DNA of 11,297 nucleotides, from positions 1 through 11,297 of the forward strand of contig CAWAXG010000045.1 of assembly GCA_963785755.1 (NCBI GenBank), in the 5' to 3' direction. This document shows, in pieces, positions 1-6,822 of the stretch. The first letter of the stretch is position 1; each line of letters begins with the position of its first letter. Source of the DNA: JACCXG01 sp963785755. GTDB taxonomy: Bacteria; Acidobacteriota; Vicinamibacteria; Vicinamibacterales; 2-12-FULL-66-21. Below the pieces are notes generated by a model. That model made no database searches and was not told the origin of the DNA. It saw only the letters and a program-made list of their open reading frames with translations. The translations under genes and the position numbers were made by a program.

Positions 1-2
1 TG

Positions 3-1040
3 GAACGCACACTCGCGCTCATTACTCCTGCGACGAGCTACGACGGCTTCGGTGACGTCGACATCGTCGTGGAGGCGGTGTTCGAGAACATGGACCTGAA
101 GAAGTCCACGTTCGCCGAGCTCACCGCGGTGACACGCCCCGACGCCATTCTCGCGTCGAACACGTCGACACTCGACATCGACGCGCTCGCCGCGGCGAGC
201 GGCCGGGGAACACACGTCGTCGGGCACCACTTCTTCAGCCCCGCCAACGTGATGAAGCTGCTCGAGATCGTCCGCGGCCGCGCCACCAGCACCGAGGTGA
301 TCGCGACGTCGGTAAAGCTCGCGAAGCAGCTGAACAAGGTTGGCGTGGTCGTCGGTAACTGTTTCGGATTCGTGGCCAACCGCATGCTCGCGTACTACAT
401 GCGCGAGGCGTACCTCCTGCTCGAGGAAGGCGCCAGCGTCTCGCAGATCGACAACGCGCTCACTGACTTCGGGTATCCGGTTGGACCGTTCGGGATGCAG
501 GACATCGCCGGCATCGACGTCGGCTGGCGTATCCGCCAGCACCTGAAGTCGGTCGGGAAGACGCGGGCCGAGGGACCGCAGTCCGCCGTTCCCGATCGCC
601 TCTATGCACTGGGCCGCTACGGCCAGAAGACGGGCGCGGGATGGTACCGATACGAGAGTGGCAGCCGAACACGCATTCCCGATCCACTCGTCGACGAACT
701 GGCCGCGGAAGCCGCGGCAGAGCGAGGCGTCACCCGGCGTGTCGTCCAAGACGAGGAAATCATCGCGCGGATCATGACGGCGCTCGCCAACGAAGGCGCT
801 CGAGTCCTGGAAGAGGGATACGCCACGCGTGCGAGCGACATCGACGTCGTGTACGTAAACGGGTTCGGCTTCCCACGCCACCGCGGCGGCCCGATGTTCT
901 ACGCCGACACCGTCGGGCTGCCGACTGTTCTGGCGCGCGTAAACAGGTATCGCGAGCAGTTCGGCGATTACTGGCGGCCGTCGCCATTGCTCGAGAAACT
1001 GGCGATCGACAGCCGTGGCTTCTACGGTGACGCGGCGTGA
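3..1040 (+). CDS. 3-hydroxyacyl-CoA dehydrogenase, C-terminal part of a FadB/FadJ/EHHADH-type multifunctional protein (5' end outside window)
   Basis: The frame is open to the left edge; 345 residues are visible. It would oxidise L-3-hydroxyacyl-CoA to 3-ketoacyl-CoA with NAD+ in the cytoplasm (beta-oxidation). Dehydrogenase signatures are in order: SNTSTL (active-site Ser), HHFFSPANVMKLLEIV (catalytic His, then the partner Glu in LLEIV) and GNCFGFVANRML (conserved Asn). Two C-terminal 3HCDH-type helical domains follow, with GRYGQKTGAGWYRY between them and NGFGFPRHRGGPMFYAD in the second. Two such domains and the length are typical of multifunctional enzymes, so an enoyl-CoA hydratase/isomerase domain and the NAD-binding GxGxxG motif probably lie upstream; that is inference. 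The TGA stop overlaps the GTG start of the MaoC gene by four bases, indicating translational coupling. The family is certain; chain-length preference is not visible. Confidence 0.93.
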   Translation, partial: ERTLALITPATSYDGFGDVDIVVEAVFENMDLKKSTFAELTAVTRPDAILASNTSTLDIDALAAASGRGTHVVGHHFFSPANVMKLLEIVRGRATSTEVIATSVKLAKQLNKVGVVVGNCFGFVANRMLAYYMREAYLLLEEGASVSQIDNALTDFGYPVGPFGMQDIAGIDVGWRIRQHLKSVGKTRAEGPQSAVPDRLYALGRYGQKTGAGWYRYESGSRTRIPDPLVDELAAEAAAERGVTRRVVQDEEIIARIMTALANEGARVLEEGYATRASDIDVVYVNGFGFPRHRGGPMFYADTVGLPTVLARVNRYREQFGDYWRPSPLLEKLAIDSRGFYGDAA

Positions 1041-1504
1041 CCGTCGTCGATCTGGCGCACCTCGGCGGGCTGGTCGGACAGGAGGTCGCGACCAGCGACT
1101 GGCTCGTGATCACGCAGGACCGCATCGACGCCTTTGCGGATGCGACGAGCGACCATCAATGGATCCATGTCGACTCCGGGCGGGCGCGGGCCGAGACGCC
1201 GTTCGGCGCGACGATTGCGCACGGATTCCTGACGCTGTCGCTGCTCAGCGCGTTGATGCGCGACGCGGTCACGGTCGACGGCCCTCGCATGGCCCTCAAC
1301 TACGGACTCAACCGCGTGCGGTTCGTGTCGCCGGTGCCGTCCGGTTCGCGAATCCGCGCGCGAGTCGCGCTCGCCACGGTTGACGATATGGGCGACAGCA
1401 TCCAGGCGACCTGGGGCGTCACCATCGAGCGCGAAGGCGGCGACAAGCCGGCCGTCGTTGCCGAATGGATCGTTCGCTACTATCCAGGCGCCGCAACAAC
1501 GTGA
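1037..1504 (+). CDS. MaoC-like (R)-specific enoyl-CoA hydratase, hot-dog fold
   Basis: A 155-residue protein of the hydratase-2/MaoC family (similar in plan to mycobacterial Rv0130), adding water across trans-2-enoyl-CoA to give (R)-3-hydroxyacyl-CoA in the cytoplasm. The family signature is clear: FADATSDHQWIHVD at residues 33-46 carries the catalytic Asp39 and His44, followed by TPFGATIAHGFLTLSL (54-69), the conserved strand/helix lining the active site. The size matches a single hot-dog domain working as a dimer. The start is GTG at 1037, inside the GTGA overlap with the dehydrogenase stop; its own stop overlaps the next gene in the same way. Position between a dehydrogenase and an APH-type kinase argues for acyl-CoA breakdown rather than polyhydroxyalkanoate supply, though a hydratase of this type could serve either. 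Substrate unknown. Confidence 0.93.
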   Translation: MTVVDLAHLGGLVGQEVATSDWLVITQDRIDAFADATSDHQWIHVDSGRARAETPFGATIAHGFLTLSLLSALMRDAVTVDGPRMALNYGLNRVRFVSPVPSGSRIRARVALATVDDMGDSIQATWGVTIEREGGDKPAVVAEWIVRYYPGAATT

Positions 1505-2560
1505 CTGCCCCCGACACCAGACCGGTTCGCGCCGGCGAAGAGCTCGAGTGGACCCGCCTGGAGGCGTGGCTCCGCGACCAGCGGGACCTGCCGAAGCTCG
1601 ACGCTCGCGAGCCCATGCACGTCGCGCAGTTCCCCGGAGGGCACTCGAACCTGACGTATCAGTTGCGCTTCGGCACCACGGAACTCGTCATCCGGAGACC
1701 GCCGTTCGGGCCGGTCCCTCCGACCGCGCACGACATGGCTCGCGAGTATCGTTGGCTGTCGGCCATCCATCCCGTCTTTCCGCTGGCGCCGCGCGTCTAC
1801 GCCCTCTGCGAGGATCCGTCGGTCATTGGTTCGGTGTTCTACGTGATGGAACGGCGGCACGGCCTCGTCGTTCGAGGCCAGGAGCCGCCAGCCATCAAGG
1901 ACCTGCCACACGGTGCGGCGTGGAGTCAGCTTCGCGGTTGTCGACTCGCTGGCCGATTTGCACGCGATCGACATTGCGGCGGCCGGCCTCGCACATCTCG
2001 GCAAACCGCACGGGTTCGTCGAGCGGCAGGTGCGTGGATGGACGGAGCGGTGGAACCGATCCAGGACGTCCGATGTGCCGGAGATGGAAGCGGTGGCGCG
2101 CTGGCTCGTCGAGTCGCTGCCGCCGAGTCCCGCCCGGCCGGCGGTCGTCCACGGCGACTTCAAGCTCGATAACCTGATGCTCGACCCGGCGAATCCCTGC
2201 CGGCTGGTCGCGGTGTTCGACTGGGAAATGGCGGCGCTCGGCGATCCGCTCGTCGACCTGGGGATCCTGCTGGCGTATTGGTCCGCGACCGCGCCGCCGG
2301 AACAGCACGACGCGCTCGCGACCGTGACGACGCTGCCAGGTTGGCTCACGCCTGGTGAGCTCGTCGAGCGCTACGCCGCTCGCAGCGACCGCGATCTCAC
2401 GGGGCTGAAGTTCTTCGAGCTGTTCGCGCTCTTCAAGATCGCCGTCGTGGTTCAGCAGATTTACTACCGGTTCGTGAACGGTCAGACGGACGATCCACGC
2501 TTTGCGGGCCTCGGCGATCGGGTCACATATCTGGCGCGGCGGGCCGCGTCGTTTCTCTAG
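1501..2560 (+). CDS. APH-family phosphotransferase, ACAD10/LvaA-like, interrupted by one frameshift
   Basis: Read through one +1 shift near 1911-1916, this is a ~352-residue aminoglycoside-phosphotransferase-fold kinase. The N-terminal part (frame 1, GTG start at 1501 in a GTGA overlap) has the nucleotide loop FPGGHSNLTYQL and LVIRRPPFGP, typical of the acyl-CoA-associated branch. The C-terminal part (frame 2) has the catalytic loop VVHGDFKLDNLML (Asp of HGD, Asn of LDN) and the metal site VFDWEMAALGDPLVDLG. Removing one G of GG at 1912-1913 joins the halves as DLPHVRRGVSFAVVDSLADLHAID, the pattern expected for the family. Relatives (human ACAD10/11 kinase domains, Pseudomonas LvaA) phosphorylate 4-hydroxyacyl-CoA; antibiotic resistance is unlikely given the operon. 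Both halves are well conserved, so the shift may be a sequence error; if real, the gene is dead. Confidence 0.85.
1909..1918 (+). other. Frameshift site in the APH-like kinase gene
   Basis: Upstream of here the kinase reads in frame 1, downstream in frame 2. The reading CACGGTGCGG would be restored by one G fewer. No other stop or shift occurs in either half. It is therefore a single-base insertion relative to the expected gene, either a sequencing error in a GG run or a true inactivating change. Confidence 0.7.
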
Positions 2561-2566
2561 CCTTAA

Positions 2567-2627
2567 CCGAGGGGCTTCGCCCCTCGGACTCCCCTACTGG
2601 CTCGCTCGCGGGGCCCCGACGCCCCGC
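2567..2627. repeat. Two GC-rich hairpins downstream of the kinase gene
   Basis: A perfect 9-bp stem with a TTC loop lies at 2567-2587 (CCGAGGGGC / GCCCCTCGG), only 6 bases after the kinase stop. A second 7-bp stem follows, GCGGGGC at 2608-2614 pairing with GCCCCGC at 2621-2627. Neither is followed by a T-run, so a classical intrinsic terminator is not supported. The rest of the spacer, to about 2665, is rich in GCTCGCTCGC-like words. This looks like a dispersed intergenic palindromic element that may stop or attenuate transcription at the operon end. Only one copy is seen in the window, so 'repeat' is an inference from its structure. Confidence 0.5.
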
Positions 2628-2729
2628 TCCGCTCGCCAGGCTCACTCGCTGCCGCTCGCTCGCATTGTTTTTGAGATAGCTTCTAGTCAGCACGAACGAA
2701 AGACAGACAGGCATCTCAGAAGCATCCTT

Positions 2730-2734
2730 GGAGG
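2730..2734 (+). promoter_or_regulatory. Ribosome binding site supporting the TTG start of the AtoE-like gene
   Basis: GGAGG lies 4 bases before TTG at 2739. Translation from this TTG gives MQRLSSDRISRFAQGL, which fits the short amphipathic N-terminus of AtoE proteins (E. coli AtoE begins with a similar GRISRFMTRF stretch). This decides the start over the next in-frame ATG at 2808. Confidence 0.65.
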
Positions 2735-2738
2735 CCCT

Positions 2739-4104
2739 TTGCAACGACTCTCTTCCGATCGCATCTCGCGGTTCGCACAGGGCCTCGGCACCCTGGTCCC
2801 CGACGCGATGTCGGCGTCCGTCATCCTGCTGCTTATCGTCGCTGCCGCCGCCCTGGCCTTCGGCAACACGTTCGCCGCGATTACTGACGCGTACTACCGC
2901 GGCCTCTGGATGCTGCTGCCGTTCACGATGCAGATGACGCTGATCCTGGTGCTGAGCACGGTCGTCAGCGGCACCCCGCTCTTCCGCCGCCTCGTCGTTG
3001 CGCTGGCGCGGTTGGCCGCGCACCCTGACGCAGGTGATTGCGCTCGGCGTGGTGCTGGAAGCCGCGCTCTCATACTTGTACTGGGGCCTCGGCGTCGCGC
3101 TCGCGCCGCTCATCGCGATCCACTTCAGCGCGGCGGCGGAGAAGAAGGGCATTCCCGTAGACTTTCCGTTCCTGCTCGCCACGATCGCCGCCGCCCAGTC
3201 GGTCTGGCAATTCGGCCTCTCGGCAAGCGCGCCGCTCCTGATGGCGACGCCGGGCCACTTCCTGCAGGACACGGTCGGCGTGATGGACCTGCGGACCACC
3301 ATCTGGTCGGCGCCCGCGCTGCTGATGGTGATCACCTTCCCCGCAGGAGTGATCCTGGTCGCGCGTCTGCTGATGCCGCGGCAGGTGACGCCGCTTTCGC
3401 GCTTCCCTGAGGCGAGCGCGCTCGTGTCTGGGCCTGCGGAGCCGGCGGCTGCCGACGCCGAACCCGAGACCAGCGGCTTCGCCGCCTGGATCGAGCGCAG
3501 TCCGCTCGTCGCCGGCGTGCTCGCGGCGGCGCTCTTCTTGTGGCTCTATCACCACTTCGTGACCAGGAGAGCGACCCTCGACCTGAACGCCATGAACACG
3601 ATGCTGCTCGTCCTCGCGGTCGTGCTGTACCGGAACGTGGCCTCGTTCACGAAAGCCATCCGGGCTGCAGTGAGCGTCTGCTGGCCTGTGCTCGTGCTCT
3701 ATCACCTGTACGCCGGCGTCGCCGGGCTGCTGCAGTACACGAGCGTGGGCGAGCGCTTCGCCGGCGCCTTCGCCGTTTGGGCCACGCCGCTCACGTTTCC
3801 GTTGCTGACGGCTGCGGCGAGCGCGATCGTGTCGATCTTCATCCCGTCGAGCGGCGGGCAGTGGGTGGTCCAGGGCTTCGTCACGTCCCGGGCCGCGGCG
3901 GAGGTAGGCATGACGGCGCAGCAGGGCCTGCTGGCGTTGAGCGTCGGGGACCATGTCGGCAACCTGGTGTCGCCCTTCTGGCCGGTGCTGCTCGCCGGGA
4001 TTGCGCGGGTGGACTTCCGCACGTTCTTCGGCTACGGCGTGATCTTCGCCCTGCTCTGGTTCGCGCTCGGCGTCGCCCTCGTTACCGTTGTACCGCCCGG
4101 ATGA
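2739..4104 (+). CDS. atoE: AtoE-type short-chain fatty acid transporter, interrupted by one frameshift
   Basis: Corrected for one shift, ~454 residues (E. coli AtoE is 440), an inner-membrane permease of the SCFA transporter family with many hydrophobic segments. Family landmarks are in the right order: LWMLLPFTMQMTLILVLST in the N-terminal third, SAPLLMATPGHFLQDTVGVM in the middle and IPSSGGQWVVQGFV near the end, followed by VGDHVGNLVSPFWPVLLAGI. The TTG start at 2739 has GGAGG 4 bases upstream. Reading is in frame 3 to about 3015 and frame 1 afterwards; dropping one base restores LARLPRTLTQVIALGVV. Known members take up short-chain fatty acids such as butyrate or acetoacetate, which would feed the acyl-CoA genes upstream. 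It is 178 bases from them and may have its own promoter, though I see no convincing one. Confidence 0.85.
3009..3022 (+). other. Frameshift site in the AtoE-like gene
   Basis: The transporter frame moves from frame 3 to frame 1 within this stretch (GG and CGCG runs). Removing one base, for example one G of TTGG, restores a continuous AtoE-like helix and loop. No additional disruption is visible in the remaining 360 codons. This is the same +1 type as in the kinase gene. Confidence 0.7.
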
Positions 4105-4133
4105 CCGAGGCCTCTTCGAGAGCGTCTTGCGAC

Positions 4134-4541
4134 TCATGCCGCGGACACCATCGGCGCCGCAGTGGGTACTGGTTCTCTACGCTCGTGGCGCTTCGCCATG
4201 TAGTAGAGGACAGGCACGGCCATGCGCGAGAGCAGGAGCGACGCCACCTCGCCGGCCATCAGCGAAATCGCCAGGCCCTGGAAAATCGGGTCGAACAGGA
4301 TGACCGCGGCGCCGACGATCATGGCGGCGGCGGTGAGGGCCATGGGACGGAACCGCACCGCGCCGGCGTCGACGACGGCCTGCTCGAGGGGAAGCCCCTC
4401 GAGCAACCGCAGTTCGATGAAGTCCACCAGGATGATCGAATTGCGCACCACGATGCCCGCACCGGCGATGAAGCCGATCATCGACGTGGCCGTGAAGAAC
4501 GCCCCCATCGCCGCGTGCGCCGGCAGGATGCCAACCAGGCG
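4134..4541 (-). pseudogene. C-terminal remnant of an RND efflux pump (AcrB/CzcA superfamily)
   Basis: About 135 residues matching only the end of a normally ~1,000-residue RND inner-membrane transporter. Readable homology starts at LVGILPAHAAMGAFFTATSM (about 4541, upstream of the first ATG at 4508) and contains VVRNSIILVDFIELR, AVRFRPMALTAAAMIVGA, LFDPIFQGLAISLM and LLLSRMAVPVLYYM. That covers the last three or so membrane helices, with an intact stop at 4134. The porter domains, the first membrane half and any start signal are missing, and sequence upstream of 4541 does not resemble RND in this frame. It cannot form a pump and should be read as a deletion remnant. It converges on the AtoE-like gene with a 29-base gap. 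Confidence 0.85.
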
Positions 4542-4544
4542 ACA

Positions 4545-4784
4545 AAGAGAAGTGGAACGAGGTGAGCCTCGACGCCCTCGATGATGTCTCTTGCGCTCAT
4601 GGCAGGAGCGATTCTGCGGGGACCTCTGACTGGCTGGCCATGCTCGCGCGGTTGAAGTTCTTGACCGCTAGTCCGGCGAGGCGAGAATGCTTTGCGGAGG
4701 GGCCGCAAATTTTGCTGAGCGTCCGGAGCACGGTGGACGCGTTTCAGAGATCCTGAGCGGTATGCGATTGAAGGCGCGTTCCTG
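4545..4784. other. Unassigned 240 bp between the RND remnant and the uvrA fragment
   Basis: No confident gene. On the minus strand, two short readings meet in an ATGA overlap at 4597-4600. One could run from a GTG near 4731 and end NRASMASQSEVPAESLLP. The other starts MSARDIIEGVEAHLVPLLFVAWL and loses sense after about 23 codons, where the RND-like reading takes over in another frame. The coupling and plausible composition suggest remnants of two former genes, but I recognise neither family and see no Shine-Dalgarno sequence. No tRNA, terminator or insertion-sequence end is visible. It is treated as rearranged, probably non-functional DNA. Confidence 0.4.
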
Positions 4785-4944
4785 CGCGTTGCGGATCGGA
4801 TCGAGCAGACCGGTGTACGTCGCCGGATTGCTCCGCCGCGAGCCACGGATCGGCGTCTAGTCGACCGACACTGCCCCGTCCCGGCCAGACACTGACCCGT
4901 GGATCAGCGAGCCCTTGCCCGACCCGGCCACGCCGGTCACCACC
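4785..4944 (-). pseudogene. Degenerate 160-bp partial duplicate of the uvrA-like gene
   Basis: This stretch aligns without gaps to 7689-7848 inside the uvrA-like gene on the same strand. I count 14 mismatches in 160 bases (about 91% identity) by hand. It covers the start of the second ATPase: Walker A TGVAGSGK, then SVD-TPIRGSRRSNPATYTG and LLDPIRN. It cannot work: the Gln codon after SVD is TAG, the Walker A Ser after GK has become Gly, and both gene ends are absent. Its right end coincides with the stop codon of the M56 gene. The divergence shows it is not a fresh assembly duplicate of the neighbouring copy; it may be an old duplicate or come from another uvrA-like paralogue. Confidence 0.85.
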
Positions 4945-6365
4945 TACTTGATCGGCTTCGGCGGCGGTGGAGGTGGGGGCGGCGGCACGTCACGGCTCGG
5001 CGCCACGCCCGTCCGCGAGCGAACCGGACGCGGGGGTGGCGGGGGCGGGGGCGGCGGCGCATCATCCATCCCACTCGTGCGCGCCGGCGGCGGAGGTGGG
5101 GGCGGCGGCACATCACGGCTCGTCGCCACGCCCCTCCGCGAGCGAACCGGACGCGGGGGTGGCGGGGGCGGGGGCGGCGGCGCATCATCCATCCCACTCG
5201 TGCGCGCCGGCGGCGGAGGTGGGGGCGGCGGCACATCACGGCTCGTCGCCACGCCCCTCCGCGAGCGAACCGGACGCGGGGGTGGCGGGGGCGGAGGCGG
5301 CGGCGCATCATCCAGGCCACTCGTGCGCGCCGGCGGCGGAGGTGGTGGCGGTGGCACGTCACGCGGAGACGCCACGCGTTCCGGCGGCGGCGGCGGGGGC
5401 GGTGGCGGGGGCGGCGGATCCTGCAGCGCGATCGCAGTTTGGGCCGCGGTCAACGGAAACGCGGCGCTCGCGCCGAGCACGGTCGCAGGCACCGCGATCG
5501 CGAGCGCGGCCGCGACGGCAAGCATTCGGGCTTTCGACATGGACTCCTCCTCGAGCAGACGTCGGACTCTCGTGAACAACTGACGGCGGCGATAGAACTG
5601 CGAGCCGAAGCCGGGCGCGGCGGCGCCCGCCGGATCGGCGGCGGCAATCAGAGCCTCGAGATACTCGGTGCGATTGCCGGTGGCGGCAATCGTGCGCCGG
5701 TCGACGATTTCCTCGCGCGCGAGCTGCGCTTCGCTGAGCGCGAACCAAATCGCCGGGTGCCACCACAGCGCGACCCGCAGCGCCTCTTCGGCGAGCACCC
5801 ACACCCAGTCGCGGCGCGCGACGTGATGCAGTTCGTGCGCGACGATCGCGCGCTGGTGCGGCTCGGGCGCGTCGAGCAGCCGCCCGGGAACGAGAATCAC
5901 GGGACGGCGGACGCCGAACGTCACGGCGCTGTCGATGTCGAGGCTGGCGGCGAGACTGGCCGACACGCCGGCGTCTGCCGCGAGGCCGCGGTACCACGCC
6001 GGCAGCGGCCGCCACGGCGTCGCGGTCAGCCGCAGCCGGCGGAGCTGTCGGAGTCCGGCGGCCATCCAGCCGGCGCGCGCCGCGATGCCGATGACGACGA
6101 ACGCGGCCAGCCAAGGCTCCCAGGCGAATCGCGCCGCTCCGGCGGCCGCATCGACGGACGGCGAGGCCGTGGCGGCCGCGTCGATCCGCCAGCGCTGCAT
6201 GAATGGCAGCAGCAGCGCCGCGCCCAGGATGCCGTGCCACGTGCGCAGGCGCAGGCGCGGATCGGTCACGCGCAGGAGCGCGAGCACCGCGCCGGTCACG
6301 GCAATCAGCAGGAGCGTCTGGAGCGCCCAGCTTCCGAGGTTGCCGACGACGAGCGACAGGCTCAC
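4944..6365 (-). CDS. M56 family (BlaR1/MecR1-like) metallopeptidase with tandem poly-proline tail, probably C-terminally truncated
   Basis: A 473-residue inner-membrane zinc protease expected to sense a signal and cleave the BlaI-type repressor encoded just upstream. Hydrophobic helices lie near residues 8-31, 44-56 and 82-104. The zinc site is HELHH at 177-181 with a downstream acidic ligand in REEIVDRRT (217-225). AVTFGVRRPVILVP (147-160) is also typical of M56. A further helix (about 281-300) leads outside, followed by ~155 residues of poly-proline repeats. There is no penicillin-binding domain. In many Gram-negatives this layout ends in a TonB-like domain; here the protein stops at PPPKPIK, where a uvrA fragment begins, so such a domain was probably lost. 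The GTG start at 6365 overlaps the blaI stop (GTGA). Protease activity could survive. Confidence 0.9.
   Translation of the reverse strand: MSLSLVVGNLGSWALQTLLLIAVTGAVLALLRVTDPRLRLRTWHGILGAALLLPFMQRWRIDAAATASPSVDAAAGAARFAWEPWLAAFVVIGIAARAGWMAAGLRQLRRLRLTATPWRPLPAWYRGLAADAGVSASLAASLDIDSAVTFGVRRPVILVPGRLLDAPEPHQRAIVAHELHHVARRDWVWVLAEEALRVALWWHPAIWFALSEAQLAREEIVDRRTIAATGNRTEYLEALIAAADPAGAAAPGFGSQFYRRRQLFTRVRRLLEEESMSKARMLAVAAALAIAVPATVLGASAAFPLTAAQTAIALQDPPPPPPPPPPPPERVASPRDVPPPPPPPPARTSGLDDAPPPPPPPPPRPVRSRRGVATSRDVPPPPPPPPARTSGMDDAPPPPPPPPPRPVRSRRGVATSRDVPPPPPPPPARTSGMDDAPPPPPPPPPRPVRSRTGVAPSRDVPPPPPPPPPKPIK
4995..5363 (-). repeat. Three tandem copies of a 123-bp (41-codon) poly-proline repeat in the M56 gene
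   Basis: The conserved word CATCATCC recurs with a spacing of exactly 123 bases (5060s, 5180s, 5300s). Each unit encodes RDV, eight prolines, ARTSG(M/L)DDA, nine prolines, then RPVRSR(R/T)GVA(T/P)S. The units differ by only a few substitutions, and a fourth partial unit (RDV plus prolines) closes the gene at 4947-4994. The plus strand is a run of GGCGGGGG-like words. Such repeats change copy number readily by slippage or unequal recombination and are difficult to assemble, so the true copy number may differ. In the protein it would form a stiff, positively charged periplasm-spanning linker. Confidence 0.92.
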
Positions 6366-6748
6366 GACGCGCCGCCCTTCTTGCGGATCGCGCGGCGCAG
6401 CTCGTCGAGATCCTTTTTGGTCAGGTGCTTGTTTTCGATCAGGTGCAGCATCAGCGGGTTGGCCGAGCCGCCGAACACGCGATCGAGGAACTCGTTCACC
6501 ATCGCGCGCATCACCGCCTGCCTGCTCCTGGCGGGCTCGTAGACGAAGGCCCGGTCCTCGCCCGGGGTTCTCTTCAGAAACCCCTTCTGGTCGAGGATGG
6601 TCATCATCGTCATCACGGTCGTGTACGCGATCTGCCGGCGCTCGCGCAGCGCCTCGTAGACGTCGCGGACGGTCACGCGGCCCCGGTCCCAGACGACTTT
6701 CATGATCTGGAGCTCCTGCGGGCCCAGCACGCGGGCGGGCTTCTTCAT
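6362..6748 (-). CDS. BlaI/MecI/CopY-family transcriptional repressor
   Basis: A 128-residue winged-helix repressor of the Penicillinase_R family. The DNA-binding domain is at about residues 8-75: LGPQELQIMKVVWDRGRVTV, VRDVYEALRER and AYTTVMTMMTILDQKGFLKR (recognition helix with the family TTVMTMM pattern). The C-terminal part, from about residue 80, is the helical dimerisation region, ending KKDLDELRRAIRKKGG. Members repress their own operon as dimers and are inactivated by cleavage by the partner M56 protease, encoded directly downstream with a 4-base GTGA overlap. The ATG at 6748 has no Shine-Dalgarno sequence, but the predicted transcription start falls on or next to it, so the mRNA may be leaderless. 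The target need not be beta-lactamase; none is present here. Confidence 0.93.
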   Translation of the reverse strand: MKKPARVLGPQELQIMKVVWDRGRVTVRDVYEALRERRQIAYTTVMTMMTILDQKGFLKRTPGEDRAFVYEPARSRQAVMRAMVNEFLDRVFGGSANPLMLHLIENKHLTKKDLDELRRAIRKKGGAS

Positions 6749-6754
6749 ACGGAG

Positions 6755-6783
6755 ATTTAGTACTAATGCGTTAGTAATGTCAA
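6755..6783 (-). promoter_or_regulatory. Sigma-70-type promoter of the blaI-M56 operon
   Basis: On the minus strand a perfect TTGACA (-35) at 6778-6783 is followed after 17 bases by CTAAAT at 6755-6760 (or TACTAA two bases earlier), a weak -10. A start 6-7 bases further downstream falls at about 6748, the A of the blaI ATG. The spacer between the two boxes is almost entirely the dyad operator, so repressor binding would block RNA polymerase directly. Confidence 0.65.
6757..6776. promoter_or_regulatory. Dyad operator for the BlaI-type repressor
   Basis: TACTAA-TGCG-TTAGTA at 6761-6776 is an inverted repeat with perfect 6-base arms and a 4-base centre. It overlaps a second perfect palindrome, TTAGTACTAA, at 6757-6766, giving three TTAGTA/TACTAA half sites in 20 bases. 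BlaI/MecI operators are TACTA-type inverted repeats placed over the promoter of their own operon, as here. AT-rich sequence inside a very GC-rich neighbourhood makes the element stand out. Autoregulation is inferred from position and symmetry. Confidence 0.7.
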
Positions 6784-6822
6784 GTACTTGTGTCTCGCGA
6801 TGAGCTCCAGGCGCGGTAGGCG

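Noticed and set aside
1501..2560. Antibiotic (aminoglycoside) resistance gene
   Set aside because: The fold is APH, but the LVIRRPP and HGDFKLDN sequence style and the acyl-CoA operon context point to the ACAD10/LvaA branch.
2567..2587. Rho-independent terminator
   Set aside because: The stem is strong but no T-run follows on either strand, so it is recorded only as a hairpin element.
2502..2738. Extended N-terminus of the AtoE-like protein across the spacer
   Set aside because: The frame is open by chance through GC-rich hairpins; TTG 2739 with GGAGG and an AtoE-like N-terminus is a better start.
4995..5363. CRISPR-like array
   Set aside because: The 123-bp units are in frame, nearly identical over the whole unit and coding; there are no unique spacers.
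4915..5583. Long plus-strand frames rich in glycine or arginine over the repeat region
   Set aside because: They are shadows of the GC-rich poly-proline repeat on the minus strand, which belongs to a complete M56 protein with HELHH and an upstream blaI partner.
4944..6748. Beta-lactam resistance island
   Set aside because: The BlaI and M56 types fit, but there is no penicillin-binding sensor domain and no beta-lactamase in the window.
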